The translations under genes were made by a program, and so were the position numbers. 64,000 nucleotides of DNA. Origin: Globomyces pollinis-pini (taxonomy: Eukaryota > Chytridiomycota > Chytridiomycetes > Rhizophydiales > Globomycetaceae). A model generated the notes under the pieces. That model had not been told where the DNA came from. It did no database searches and was given only the letters and a program-made list of their open reading frames with translations. Numbering within the stretch: the stretch's first letter is position 1; the number at the start of each line of letters is the position of its first letter. The stretch covers positions 1 through 64,000 of the forward strand of contig MU621137.1 in NCBI GenBank assembly GCA_025399215.1, read 5' to 3'. Shown here in pieces: positions 45,537-56,413 of this stretch.

Positions 45537-48500
45537 TTACATTAGACTATCAACAAATAATGAATTTCTATGTGCTGTTTCAATACTTTCCAACACATCC
45601 ATTTGTTTAATTAAATTCACACTCGATTGTACTTTTTGTTGAATTTTGATTCGTTGAAAAAATAAGCTACAATCTAATGATATACAACTAACATCTGCGT
45701 CGATCATACTATTGTGACCACTGCATTTTCTACAGACCTCTTGAATACTTTTGTGTTTCATTTCAATGTCATTTACTCTGTATGACATTTTTTGTAGTGA
45801 CAAGCTTGATTTGGCTTTACAACTATCACAAATCTAGTGTCAGAAATATAAATCTATATACCGCTATATATTAAAGAACATGTTCATACCTTCCACACAA
45901 AGTATGTTACAAACCAGACAGTGTGCTGACTTGTAATAGTGATCAATTGTGTTTCTATTTCTTGTCATCATAGTTTCACCCGTGTCAATATAATCAATGG
46001 CTCTAGATTTCTTGGGCATTTCATTATACCAGGCTTCGATATCCACTCCAACCAGATTAAAAACCCTTGAAAGTGGCCCAATCATCTGCTTAGTGATGTA
46101 ATATGTACGATGCAGTCTTAAAGATTGATCATATAGTAAATCATAAGGCGAGACCACAGCATCAATCAACCGATGTTTTGGACCTGCATGAACAACCACA
46201 TATGGTACTCTCTCTTTGTATTGAGGTTCTGATCGATCATCCTTTTTCATATTTTGCACACTTAAATGCGCTCCTGGTGGTAAAGTTTTTGACCTTTTGT
46301 TTAAATTAAAGAGTTTGTACCTATAGGTCCCTAACTTCACTTCTTTTGCAATTATAAAGTCTTGAATATTTACATTTCCAGTCAGGATTTTTGTCCATTC
46401 TTTATACAAGTATTTCTTTAATTCTGACAGATCTTTGGATCGAAACAGAATTCTAAGAGATCAGATAAAGAGTCATACTTTAAACAATTCTCCAGACTTT
46501 TCGCCACTGCAAAACATCCATCTCTACGAACAGTTTCAATTCCTTTTGCATCAAAGACGGGTTCGTTATCTGTAGGCAGCTCGTATTTGAATCCAACGTA
46601 TCGTTTCTTTGCCAACAACATACAAGGGTGGTATACCTAGCCATTAATATCAAGTTTTTACCTTTTCAAACTTCAATTTAATTGGTTTCGGGTTCATATT
46701 TGTGATTGTATTTACTATCTCCTCTCCAATTGTAAATGCAGTATCCTTTGAAGTTCCATCTAAAGCAACAAATAAACTATCGGTATCTCCATATACGACA
46801 CGAGCATTCCAATTCGGACGAGAGTGGATCAACTCTATACTCTGAAATGCGTCAATAAAGAGCGATAAGTTACCCTCTCCAATGTAGCCCTACCACTTTG
46901 AATGATCGAATCTGATATTTCAACCTTAAATTAATACAATGGACCTTACACATGGCATTCTACCAGAGTAACTGGCTGCTGTATATCCAAACGTAACATT
47001 AGCAAGTAACTTCAATCCTAATTGCTTCGCATCTAGTATCCTCAGTAGACTCTAATTATGTTATACAACCTACTCAACAAATACCTTGTTATCCTTATAA
47101 AGTTTCATCGATTGCTTTACCATCACTCTAGTATCTAGAATCTCTGACACCATTCGACTTAAAACACCCTGTCGCACATGAGATTTTACAAACACAACGC
47201 CATTAGGAGTGACTAGCCCATTAGTTGCTTATAAGGTACTATTGATATGATCTTTCAACTCTTCAATCACTGATGGATCAACCATAAAATCATCTTTTGC
47301 ACCCAAAGGATTGGAGGAGCCAATGAGTTTTACACGGCCAAGAATGGTTGAGTAACACAAGTTGTATGCAATCATTAAAGAAGGATACAGACTTTGGAAA
47401 TCTAATACTAGTACTGGGCTAGTGTAAAACTTAGATTGTGGCTCCCTAATATAAATAAATGAGCATTGTACATATTTAATGGCAAACATTCGGGAGCATT
47501 CATTTGGTTCACCTAATAGATAAGAAATTAATTCACAAACATGCGCTCGACTGGGTGATAACATAACAAAGTTTTCTGGACGTGCAATTCTTGCCATTAC
47601 CGATTCCACTTTGTATTGAGAACCTCTAGTAACAACAGAGTAGAAATCAATTCCATAGACTTTAGCAAATTCACTATATTTAACGTGTATATAAATACAT
47701 ACCTAGTTTGATTGACGAACTCAATTTTCTCCAACAATTCAATATTAAACTGAACTCGGTCAAGATAATATTTCATGGTTCTCCAACGCATCAACATGCC
47801 GTGATCATACCACTCAGTAAGAATTTTCGGAGAAAATTTAGGGATTCTTGTAGATAAGATATTATAACACTTACCTTTGATGCAGAACGTGAAAGACCTG
47901 TTAAAAATTTAATATTGCAAATAAAGTCTTACCATATTTTCAATTGTATATGAGGTTAAGCTGATATCCTGTCGCAATATTCGCCAGACGTTTATAAATA
48001 TTCTTCCACTGGAATGCAATGAGGACTGCTTGTGCGCACCCCAAGCATCTAGTTCTTGTTCATAATGGTTATGACTATACTTTGGTACAATACGGGAAAG
48101 CTTTTCACATAAATGAATCTTGTATTCTTTTGCACGGTGTATCAAGTATCCCCATGAAGATGTTTGGATTTCATAACCTAGTAGTACATCTGGATCCCAA
48201 ATTCGGACATGTTTATAAAAACATTCAATCATTTCCTTCTCTGTTTCAACCACTTCAAGACTAAACCCTAAACGACGAGCTCAATAGTATTGTCTTTTAC
48301 CATTCAATCCAGCTCTACTAATTGAAAACTTATCTCGAATAGATATCATTCCTACATGGCATCCAGACAACTTTCCATTTGTAGGCAATTGAGTATTTGT
48401 CGAAAAAAAACAGTAAAAAAGACAGCAAACTGGGTCTTTGGTAAAATCCGGTACCAAATTTTCTCTAGTTCGGACTAAATGTAAATAGTTATTAACTATA

Positions 48501-51500
48501 CCATGTACTTCAAGACTAAGCATACTAATCATTTGTTTGTCATTAATTGCATCAGTTAATGGTGTACTGTATTTAAAGTCATGAGTGTTCATAGGTGTCG
48601 GCTTTTCAACCTAGATTTAGCCAAAATTGATGTACTTGAGACATATCAATCCGTTTTCGTCTTCTAGTTTTCATCAACTCTAACATTAACATGAAAATAA
48701 ACAGCCAACCTTCAAGAGCTTTATCTTCAGATTGTATCCAGTTTTCGGCTTGCTTTCTATTCAATGGCGGTTTTGGTAATGTCCAGATTTTACGACGATG
48801 TATACTAATTTTTGTCAAAAACTTAACATTATACAGTTTGTTAGACAGCGGGAAACGGTTCTTCCAATATTGAAATCCATGATAAATTTTACCAGCAGGT
48901 TTTCCTTGAGAAGATTGAGAATTCCACAAAGTTCGAACCACATCACTAGTATCAAAAGGTTGCAAATTTGATAATTCCTTGTTCTTGATGATGAATTCCT
49001 TACCTCCATAAATAAATGGTTTAAGAGGGGTATCTTTTGAGTTCGAAAAGAATGGGGATTGATATTCAACTTGTGGTTGGTCATACATCTGCAAAGTGTT
49101 GAGTAAATGAGCAGCTGATGGTGGGATCAAATTGAATCTATGAAGGCGTGTTTTGATAGATTTTGTGTTATATACGGGCGAGCTAATCAAGATTGGGGTA
49201 ACCAATCTCTTATCCAACGAAATCGTCATCTCAGTTGATTGAGAAAAACAATCAGCCCGATTTGGATGATCTACCACCGTATTATGACGCTTTAATGGAG
49301 AATTATACGCGGCATCACTAATTGAGGAACTTTGTACATGAGAAGATGATGGTGAATCTGCATTAGGTGGGTTACAAAAAAAAGACCAGTTTGAATCTTT
49401 AATCTTTCGGGCTGGAGACCACGAGCTGTTCAAATTCTTACTAAACTGTTTCGGCCATGACTCTTTAATATCTATGGATCCATCTCTCTGAGGAAATATC
49501 TTGGTTTCCATCATAGGATCAGATGTTAAATCAAATCTCACTCTCTAAAGCATCAATATTAAAAGTAAACCTTTGGTTTAGAAAATCTCGTCAATAATTT
49601 TTTTCGCTTTGAATCGTTGGGGTCATCATCTGCACCATCGTTTTGTGGTAGCATGCGATGGGAAGTTTTTTTCTTGTATTTTGGTGTTAAATCCACATCT
49701 TCAACTGGATCTTCTTCAACTTCATACCCTGTTAATGAATTTAAAAACAATCCGGGATGTTCACTGATGTATTTCTCAAATGCAACAGTATGATTGACTT
49801 CTTCAAGAGGCAGCCATGAGCATTGATCCAAACTATATCCCTTCCATTGAACATAGAATAAATATTTATGATGATTGATATCAAATGAATCGCGTTTATG
49901 ATCCAGAATTTTTTCAACAAAATATTCAAGTTCTCCATTTAACATGATTGGCCCAGGAGGATGACGCTCATTGGATCGAGCTGCATTAACTTCAGTACAA
50001 GTAATAGGATCAGAAGAAAATAAACCAATCAAAGAGCTTCTAGCTTGTAAAGTTGAGGTATAGATGGAATCACAATCAAGCATTAAATTGGGATGCATTT
50101 GCAGATAATTTTTTACTACTGGCATATCAATTACATCTGACAAATCAACCCAATGATTCTTATCACCATTTTCATTTTCCACTAACAGTTTCAGTTGCGT
50201 TTCTTTTGAACGTGAATCTTTAAAAATTTTGTGATTGATGATGTTCATTGGAGTTTCTTCTTGTAAAGAGGGTCTCTGTTTTTTGTATGAATCTCCATGT
50301 TCCTTTTCCAAATTTTCCAAAACTAGAATCGTCAATTCCGGTTTTTGTTTCAAATAATCATCTAGAATAGGGTCATCTGACAATTCTGATAATACAACCC
50401 ATGTGTACTTTGGCGTTTCTTGCGCAGTATTGGTTTGAATGCAAAATTCAATATCCCCATTTACGATATGATGAGTATTGATAAACCTGTTTTTAACTGG
50501 TGATAATTGACTAGCATTCACGCAAGATGGCAGATCTTCACCATTTGCTACACTATCTGCTGCCATATCTACTTCGCTCTCTTCGATAGAAACAGTGGAA
50601 TTTGAATCTTCCTCATGCCTATTCGAACTGAAATTGAAGTCAAAATCAGAAGACAAGTTTTGAAGCAGTCTAGACCTTGTATTAGAATCCAACGGTGAAC
50701 AACTAATTATATTTTGATTTGCAAGGTGTTTGACATTGGTTGGTGTAGATCCCGGTGTTGCTAAAATGGTACTGGGGAGTCGGAATGGTGATGAATCAGC
50801 AGCAAAAACTTTTGTGGAATGTCGCTTGGGGATATGTTTTTGAATCTCATTTGATTTTGATTGGAGATGATGACTTTTCATATGCGATTGAATTGGATTG
50901 GTGGACTTAACTTTCAATGAAAGGTGTGGGTGGTAGGGTGAGTACTTATGATCTTTTAATGTGTCCACAGTATTAGCACTATCGTCAATACCATCAGTAT
51001 CGTGATTTATGACACTATTCGACTGAAATGTATCGTCTTGTTGGTCAACTCCAATTATGCTTGTAGGATCATCCACATCCTTGCAGTTCTCCAATGCCTT
51101 GTCATTGAGTACTTCAACATCACCAACGGAATCAAAACGATTTTCACTTGTACCAAATTTGTCAGGAACACTGCATTGGTTTGCAACATTATTTTCTGCT
51201 TCATACTCCACAACAGGTATTTCACCCCTGCTATTACTGCTTAGCCTCGGTTCCAGTTCTAAACCAGCTATCGATTCGTCAATTTGAATGCTAGATATAT
51301 CACCAATATCTTGCATCCCAAATTCTTCAGGTGTATAACAATCATGCAAATCCTGTTCATCCATACCATCCAAATACACCATATCTTCTAAGATTGCTTC
51401 CATTTCCAAATCATTTTGGGTCAATATCTATAATGAGTGTGATAAATTTGTACATTTTGTGATTGTTGAATCACAATTTCTTGATCTACCAGTTTTTCGA

Positions 51501-52823
51501 TATCAGATATTGAAAATGAATCAGTGCGTGATAATGAAGTTTGAGACGAGTTGACATTTGTTTTGGGGGCCACAGTATCAAACGATTGGAGAGGTGGGTG
51601 AAGGTATGATATGGCAGCAAAAACGGTCAAAATATCATTACGTGGAACTGTATTGATCAACTTTTCATGTTTGGTTATTTGACATTTCGTTCGTAAAAGC
51701 TCATTAAGTTTATCTCTCAGTTGAGTTTCATTTACCCATGGTATGTATGGTTGTCGTTGAGTAGTGGTAGGCAGTGTATCGGAATTCAATCGTGGTAATT
51801 TCATCTTGTCACGCCTTGCATTTTCATCCTAATGATTAGTATATACATTTACATTCCAAATAGCCGCCAGAGATGGAACTAGTGGGATATCAGAATTCGG
51901 TACAGTTGCATCTAAGTTCTTGACTAAAGCTTTATCTGGCCTTTCTTTAACCCATAATCGATTCATAATTTCTCCTGGCCATGTGTCCATTTCTATTTCG
52001 CAGTAACTTTGTCGATCGGGTGATGATGGTTGATTCCAATACATTGAATCATCCAGTTCTTTAATTTGGAACCCATTATTTCCTACCAGATATCAATAAT
52101 CATCACACATACCGTCTATCAATTTCAATTTTCCAAATGCTGAGTTGGTTAGTGTATAATTTGTTACAAGGATCTAGATATTAGAGTTTGTGTTTGAATA
52201 CCTTTAGATAAACGTATTTTAAAGAAAGATAAATGAATGAATTCCATTCCATATAGATTATAATCAACCAAAAATTGCAAGAGATATGGAATATGCGATT
52301 CATATACTTCAAACTTTTGACCCATAATTGCACCAGTTTCCAATAACCCAACAATTCTATTTACCATCATTGGGTTGAACAGATAAATCTTTAAGAAATA
52401 CGAGTATTGGCAATGAAATCCATAAAATGGTATTCCTTTAACTATCGATTTTGAGATTAGCGAATGTTTCATACCCAAAATAATCGCTTTAACTGTGGGT
52501 ATCTTATTGGTTGAATTCATTGATAATTGTGCAGCAAGGTTGATACTCTTCCCGATTTGTTCAATAAACTCATTTGACTTTTCAATTGATCCAGTGTATG
52601 GGACATAAATATAAGGATAGACTTGATGGATGTGAAGGCAAGTATTTCTAATATCTTATTGATGAAGCATATGTTACTGTCCTTGTTTGGTAGTTCCAAA
52701 TATTCTAATGACTGTTACTTTGGAGGCAGTATCGAATTGTCCATGACCACTATCTAATGGAATAGATGGTGAGATTTGATAATGGTCCAGGGAGAGTATT
52801 CTAATTGAAACTTTACCATCCAT
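45537..52823 (-). CDS. REV3: DNA polymerase zeta catalytic subunit REV3 with an internal chromodomain
   Basis: 2194-aa product in 25 modelled exons; the largest, 51427..49571, codes aa ~411-1029. The others, in gene order, are 52823..52678, 52647..52202, 52173..52168 (6 nt), 52139..52113, 52082..51853, 51828..51454, then 49544..48710, 48679..48636, 48610..48502, 48474..48301, 48267..47933, 47897..47875, 47846..47703, 47673..47541, 47512..47472, 47445..47240, 47212..47085, 47051..46950, 46924..46874, 46841..46662, 46636..46479, 46452..46321, 46293..45890, 45863..45862 (2 nt), 45833..45537. The N-terminal REV3 domain ([20 protein letters not shown]), exonuclease-like domain ([18 protein letters not shown]), polymerase motifs ([28 protein letters not shown]) and two Cys clusters (CLVC/CDSC and CRKC) are all present. 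It performs translesion synthesis with Rev7. The central region holds a chromodomain (aa ~900-960). Confidence 0.95.
49742..49941 (-). other. Chromodomain within REV3
   Basis: Within REV3 exon 7, the sequence [15 protein letters not shown], then [20 protein letters not shown], then [17 protein letters not shown] reads as a complete chromodomain: three-stranded sheet, conserved WKGY, and C-terminal helix. Aromatic-cage candidates are the Tyr/Phe of EYFVEKI, the Trp of QWKGY and the Trp of CSWLP. The reading frame is open and continuous with REV3 motifs on both sides through normal introns. Confidence 0.85.
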
Positions 52824-53273
52824 CAAGTCGTGCAGTAAAGATAAGAAAAGTTCGAACTACAATTTGTCCACTATAGCCCAATGCGCTCACTTCTTGCACT
52901 TATTAAATATTCATAGGACATATTTGGCAAGTATTAGAGTGTATCTATTAACTTATCAACGCTACCTAAGTATTCCTGCACTCTTGTTATATCAAATATA
53001 TGTTCACGTAAAAACCTAATCCAAAAAGTCTACCAGAATTCAAAAGTTATCAATTTCTGTAAATGTAGATTTTGGCGTAGTGTTTATACTTTTGATTATA
53101 TACAAAAATAGCTTAATTGTTTCTTATTTATACTGAATTCTAATAGTATTTTACTGTGAGATTCTAATTAGTTTCAAATCAATTGATAATGTTCTATGTT
53201 GGATAAGTGAAACAGTTGAGGCACTAGAATGTGTAGGACTAGTTTTATTGAAACTCAATACAATTGCAGATAA
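52824..53273. other. Intergenic region upstream of REV3
   Basis: 450 bp of AT-rich sequence between the REV3 start and the RPL12 stop. It must hold the REV3 promoter. I see no open frame, repeat or RNA gene in it. It is one of the two largest gene-free stretches in the window. Confidence 0.5.
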
Positions 53274-53851
53274 TTAAGCAGAAGGGCATTCCAGATCACC
53301 GGATTGAATCTGTTCAATCAAATCATGAGGATTTTGACCGTCAACGGTGCAACCAACGGAGTGGCAAGTACCGAGGATTTCTCTGACATTTCCAGAGAAT
53401 TCTTTAGCGTAGGATTTGAATTTCAATTTACGAGCGATTTCGTAAACTTGGTCCAAAGACAAGTTACCGCTGTGCTTGATGTTCTTTTCCTTTTTACGAT
53501 CCCGTGGTGGTTCCTTTAATGCGTGGATGATTAAAGTGGAAGCAGAAGGTAATACTTCGACGGTAGCTTGACGATTTTGGATAGCCAAACGAACAGTGAC
53601 CTTTAATCCTTTGTAAGCTTGAGTGGCCTTAGCGATATCATCACCGGCTTTCTTTGGAGGCTAAAAACGAATTAGCAATAGTTTATATAAAAAGCGAGTT
53701 GAATCAATATAGTGAAATAGTGTAATCCAGTTTAACATACCACACCGAGAGGACCCAACTTAGGGGCCAATACGGAACCACCGGGAACTTCTCCACCAGT
53801 GGAACGAATGATGACGTATTTAACTTCAGTGTCGACTGGTTTTGGAGGCAT
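53274..53851 (-). CDS. RPL12: Large-subunit ribosomal protein uL11 (RPL12)
   Basis: 165-aa product, the usual length. Exons: 53851..53741 and 53660..53274. The start [20 protein letters not shown] is followed by [15 protein letters not shown], the intron, then [14 protein letters not shown]. The C-terminal rRNA-binding part ends [19 protein letters not shown]. uL11 forms the base of the ribosomal stalk. The single intron is 80 nt, long for this genome, and interrupts the gene after LGPLGV. Codon use is biased as in uS2/SA. It is divergent from GLE1, with a shared promoter of 118 bp. Confidence 0.97.
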
Positions 53852-53861
53852 CTAATAGGTT

Positions 53862-53879
53862 AGGATGGATGGATGGATG
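53862..53879 (+). repeat. GGAT tandem repeat upstream of RPL12
   Basis: Four GGAT units in a row, a few bases upstream of the RPL12 start codon. A similar GGAT run occurs upstream of the other ribosomal protein gene in the window (35911..35944). It could be a leader element or a simple repeat. Confidence 0.4.
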
Positions 53880-53934
53880 AATTACGATTCTTTAAATGTG
53901 AAAATTTTAGTGATTCATCCATGAAATTGAAGAG

Positions 53935-53951
53935 TTAGGGTTGTTAGGGTT
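53935..53951 (+). promoter_or_regulatory. Telobox/Tbf1-like double element, RPL12-GLE1 promoter
   Basis: TTAGGGTTGTTAGGGTT: two TTAGGGTT-type half-sites with 9-bp periodicity, 19 bp before the GLE1 ATG and 84 bp upstream of the RPL12 start. The complement contains AACCCTAA, which matches the binding sequence of Tbf1-type (Myb/telobox) factors that drive ribosomal protein genes in several fungi. The same 17-mer with one change lies upstream of CCT4. Confidence 0.6.
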
Positions 53952-53969
53952 ATTCACTTGACCTTCTCA

Positions 53970-55826
53970 ATGGGAAAATATGGATTGAATTTGAAGGATG
54001 ATGAGAAGAGAAAGAGCGGGAAAGAGAGTATGAGCTGCGAATACTTGAGGGAGGATACTGTAGAGCTTAAGCAAGGGAACGATCATCCTCGTGCTAAACT
54101 ATCTCTGCCTTTACATTCTCCTCACCATCTTAAAAATCTACCATTTACTCTTCATACTCCTGCAAAATCACTGTATTCTAATTTAAACAAAAAACAAACC
54201 AACTCTCCATCACAATTAGACCTATTATTTAACAATCATATTCAACTACAAAATAATAATAATATCCATTCAAATACTATAAAACAAATGGAAGAAAGAT
54301 TATTAGCCAAAAATACTATGTTGTTGTCCGATTTATCGCGTTCATTAGACCAACTCAACCTATTGGAAAAAGAAATTCAAGATGACTTGAAAAGTACTCG
54401 TGTGATCTAATCATTAGAAAAGCAACAAGAAGCCAAACGAATTCAAGATGAAAAACAAGCAAAGGAACAAGAAGAGTTGAGACAAGCAAAGTTGAAATTA
54501 GAGGAACAAACAAGGCTAAAGAAAGAAGAGGAAGATCAAAAGGCAAAAAGTATAGAGGAGGAAAAGAAGCGACAGGAGCAACTTCAAAAGAGTGCTGAGC
54601 AAAAACTAAATGTAATTGTCGCATAAAATAACTAGAAATAGGTATATTGATATAATACATAATCTCTAGACACCTGTACCTATATTGCCCGGAGAAGCAA
54701 GTGAAAAGAATGCACAGGACCAGTCTAAAATAATTACTGTTGGCCCTAGTGCATCCACCAATCCAGTCAATGGAGTATTATACCCTATTTATTGACGATA
54801 GAATACCTCTTCCGGTCCTAGTCCACGTTTAGTGTCTCCCTCAGCCTGGGATGTCGCTTTTCACCATCTCGAAAAAGTCAATGTAATCAACTTGAAATAT
54901 TAATCTATATCGACAGCACATTAAAAAAGTAATTAAGCCAGAATCCCTTAAAGACAATGCTATACAAAACAAACTATTTAAGGATCGTATGGTTATTAAC
55001 CGAACAATTGGCCAGTTGACTCCCATCTTTCAAAACATTCTGGTACTTTTAAAAAAATTAGGGAATACACTAAAAGATGTCAAAGACAATCATCCCAATC
55101 TTTACGAGTTAGTTTTATATATGTTGGCCAAAAAAGTTGTGGTAAGGATGGATTCAAGCTAATGTATAGAAACAAGCAGAAACAGAAGTATCCGTAAGAA
55201 AAGAAACTGCATTTCCATTAGCTGTGCTATGTGTTGTGACTGCCAACAAACATCAACCATTTATCGATATTCTGCTGGGAAGAATGATGTTCAAGTGCTC
55301 CTACATTATTCCATGTTACCAAAAAAAATTGCCAGTATTCTATTTAGCATCTTATTCTAGACTGAAACTGTACCAGAATACCAAAGCCGACTTGGGTATA
55401 AAATGACGAATGGTACTTTTGAAACTGAGTTACAGTATAATGAACGAATGTGTGGAATCGTATCACTGTATGCAGCTATTATACAAACGAAAGGTTTTAC
55501 ACCAAATCTAATAAGTAGTACCTAACATACCAAACCCATTTGGTATACAACATGCATGGACATGGTTAGCTAGAATCCTCAATATGAAACCTAGAAAGCT
55601 AACTCCGCAACTTATATACACCTTTCTCGAGATCACCGGTAACGCCCTCATTAATGAATATCGGCATCAAGCAAAGAAAATGATTTTGGTGATAAAGGAT
55701 CAATTTATTCCCACCATCCCCGCTGCCGCCATTAGCAGCACTACGAGATTGCAATCGTTTTTGGAGGAAACTGTGATTAAGAATGGTACCATTCCTATTT
55801 GTTCTGGGTCCGATTTTGCCAAATAA
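53970..55826 (+). CDS. GLE1: mRNA export factor GLE1
   Basis: 544-aa product. Exons: 53970..54393, 54418..54611, 54670..54774, 54802..54882, 54917..55141, 55170..55334, 55361..55493, 55519..55826. A polar N-terminus leads into a long charged coiled coil (KEQEELRQAKLKLEEQTRLK) and then the helical GLE1 domain: NRTIGQLTPIFQNI, RKETAFPLAVLCVV, KCSYIIPCYQKKLP, YQSRLGYKM, MCGIVSLYAAIIQTK, GIQHAWTWLARILNM, FLEITGNALINEY. GLE1 with IP6 activates the Dbp5 helicase at the nuclear pore for mRNA release. The intron at 54612..54669 looks like two minimal introns joined without an exon between them. Confidence 0.93.
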
Positions 55827-55881
55827 AGGTGTACTTGTTTTCCAAATATTATATTTTATTTTAAATACTATTGTTGTATTA

Positions 55882-56315
55882 TTAAACTGGTATTTCATTC
55901 ATTGGAATCCTTCTCTTTTGTTCGATTTCAATGGTTAATTCCACAACTAATTGCCAATCATCGCTAAACCCATCTACACTATATTAAAAACAATACGATA
56001 CCTTTAATACATCTTCTAAATTCTTTCAAAGCTCTATCAGGTTCTCCTAAATTCAAGAAACAATAACCCAACAAATGTCTTCCAATCGTTGTTGCTCCAG
56101 GTAAGACTATATATTGTTGTAAACACACTAGAGCTCTAGAAAATGACCCTAATTGATAGAAATCTTTAGCAACCTAATCAAGTTAGATGATGAGTTTTTA
56201 CTTGATAGATATCATAAGCTTCTGGTACTCGATTCAATCGACGTTGAAACCAAGCAAATATTTCTTCTTTCGACATTGTCGGTTTAAACGATTCATAATC
56301 ATTAAATATATTCAT
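55882..56315 (-). CDS. Small TPR-like protein (125 aa)
   Basis: Exons: 56315..56202, 56173..56002, 55973..55882 (both introns 28 nt). After a short N-terminal region (FAWFQRRLNRVPEAYDIYQ) two TPR-like helix pairs follow: VAKDFYQLGSFSRALVCLQQ and GRHLLGYCFLNLGEPDRALK with EFRRCIKD. The family was not recognised; it may be an adaptor in a larger complex. The gene is convergent with GLE1 (55 bp between stops) and divergent from the CCDC42-like gene (98 bp between starts). Confidence 0.65.
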
Positions 56316-56413
56316 CACAGTTTTGTTTGATTCGTTAAAATAAACTCTACAAAAAAAGGCTCGCGTTTTTTTTTTGAACACAAGACTTGTTTTGATTGAG
56401 AATTGATAGTATC

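Noticed and set aside
49559..51424. A separate chromodomain gene nested next to REV3
   Set aside because: The exon is joined in frame by typical introns to REV3-specific exons on both sides, and no promoter-size spacer exists.
53935..53951. TTAGGG repeats as a telomere or interstitial telomere relic
   Set aside because: Only two degenerate units with a fixed spacing, repeated at another promoter; a regulatory site fits better.
55599..55898. 99-codon minus-strand frame over the GLE1 3' end
   Set aside because: Antisense to the conserved GLE1 C-terminal domain; no start context and no homology.
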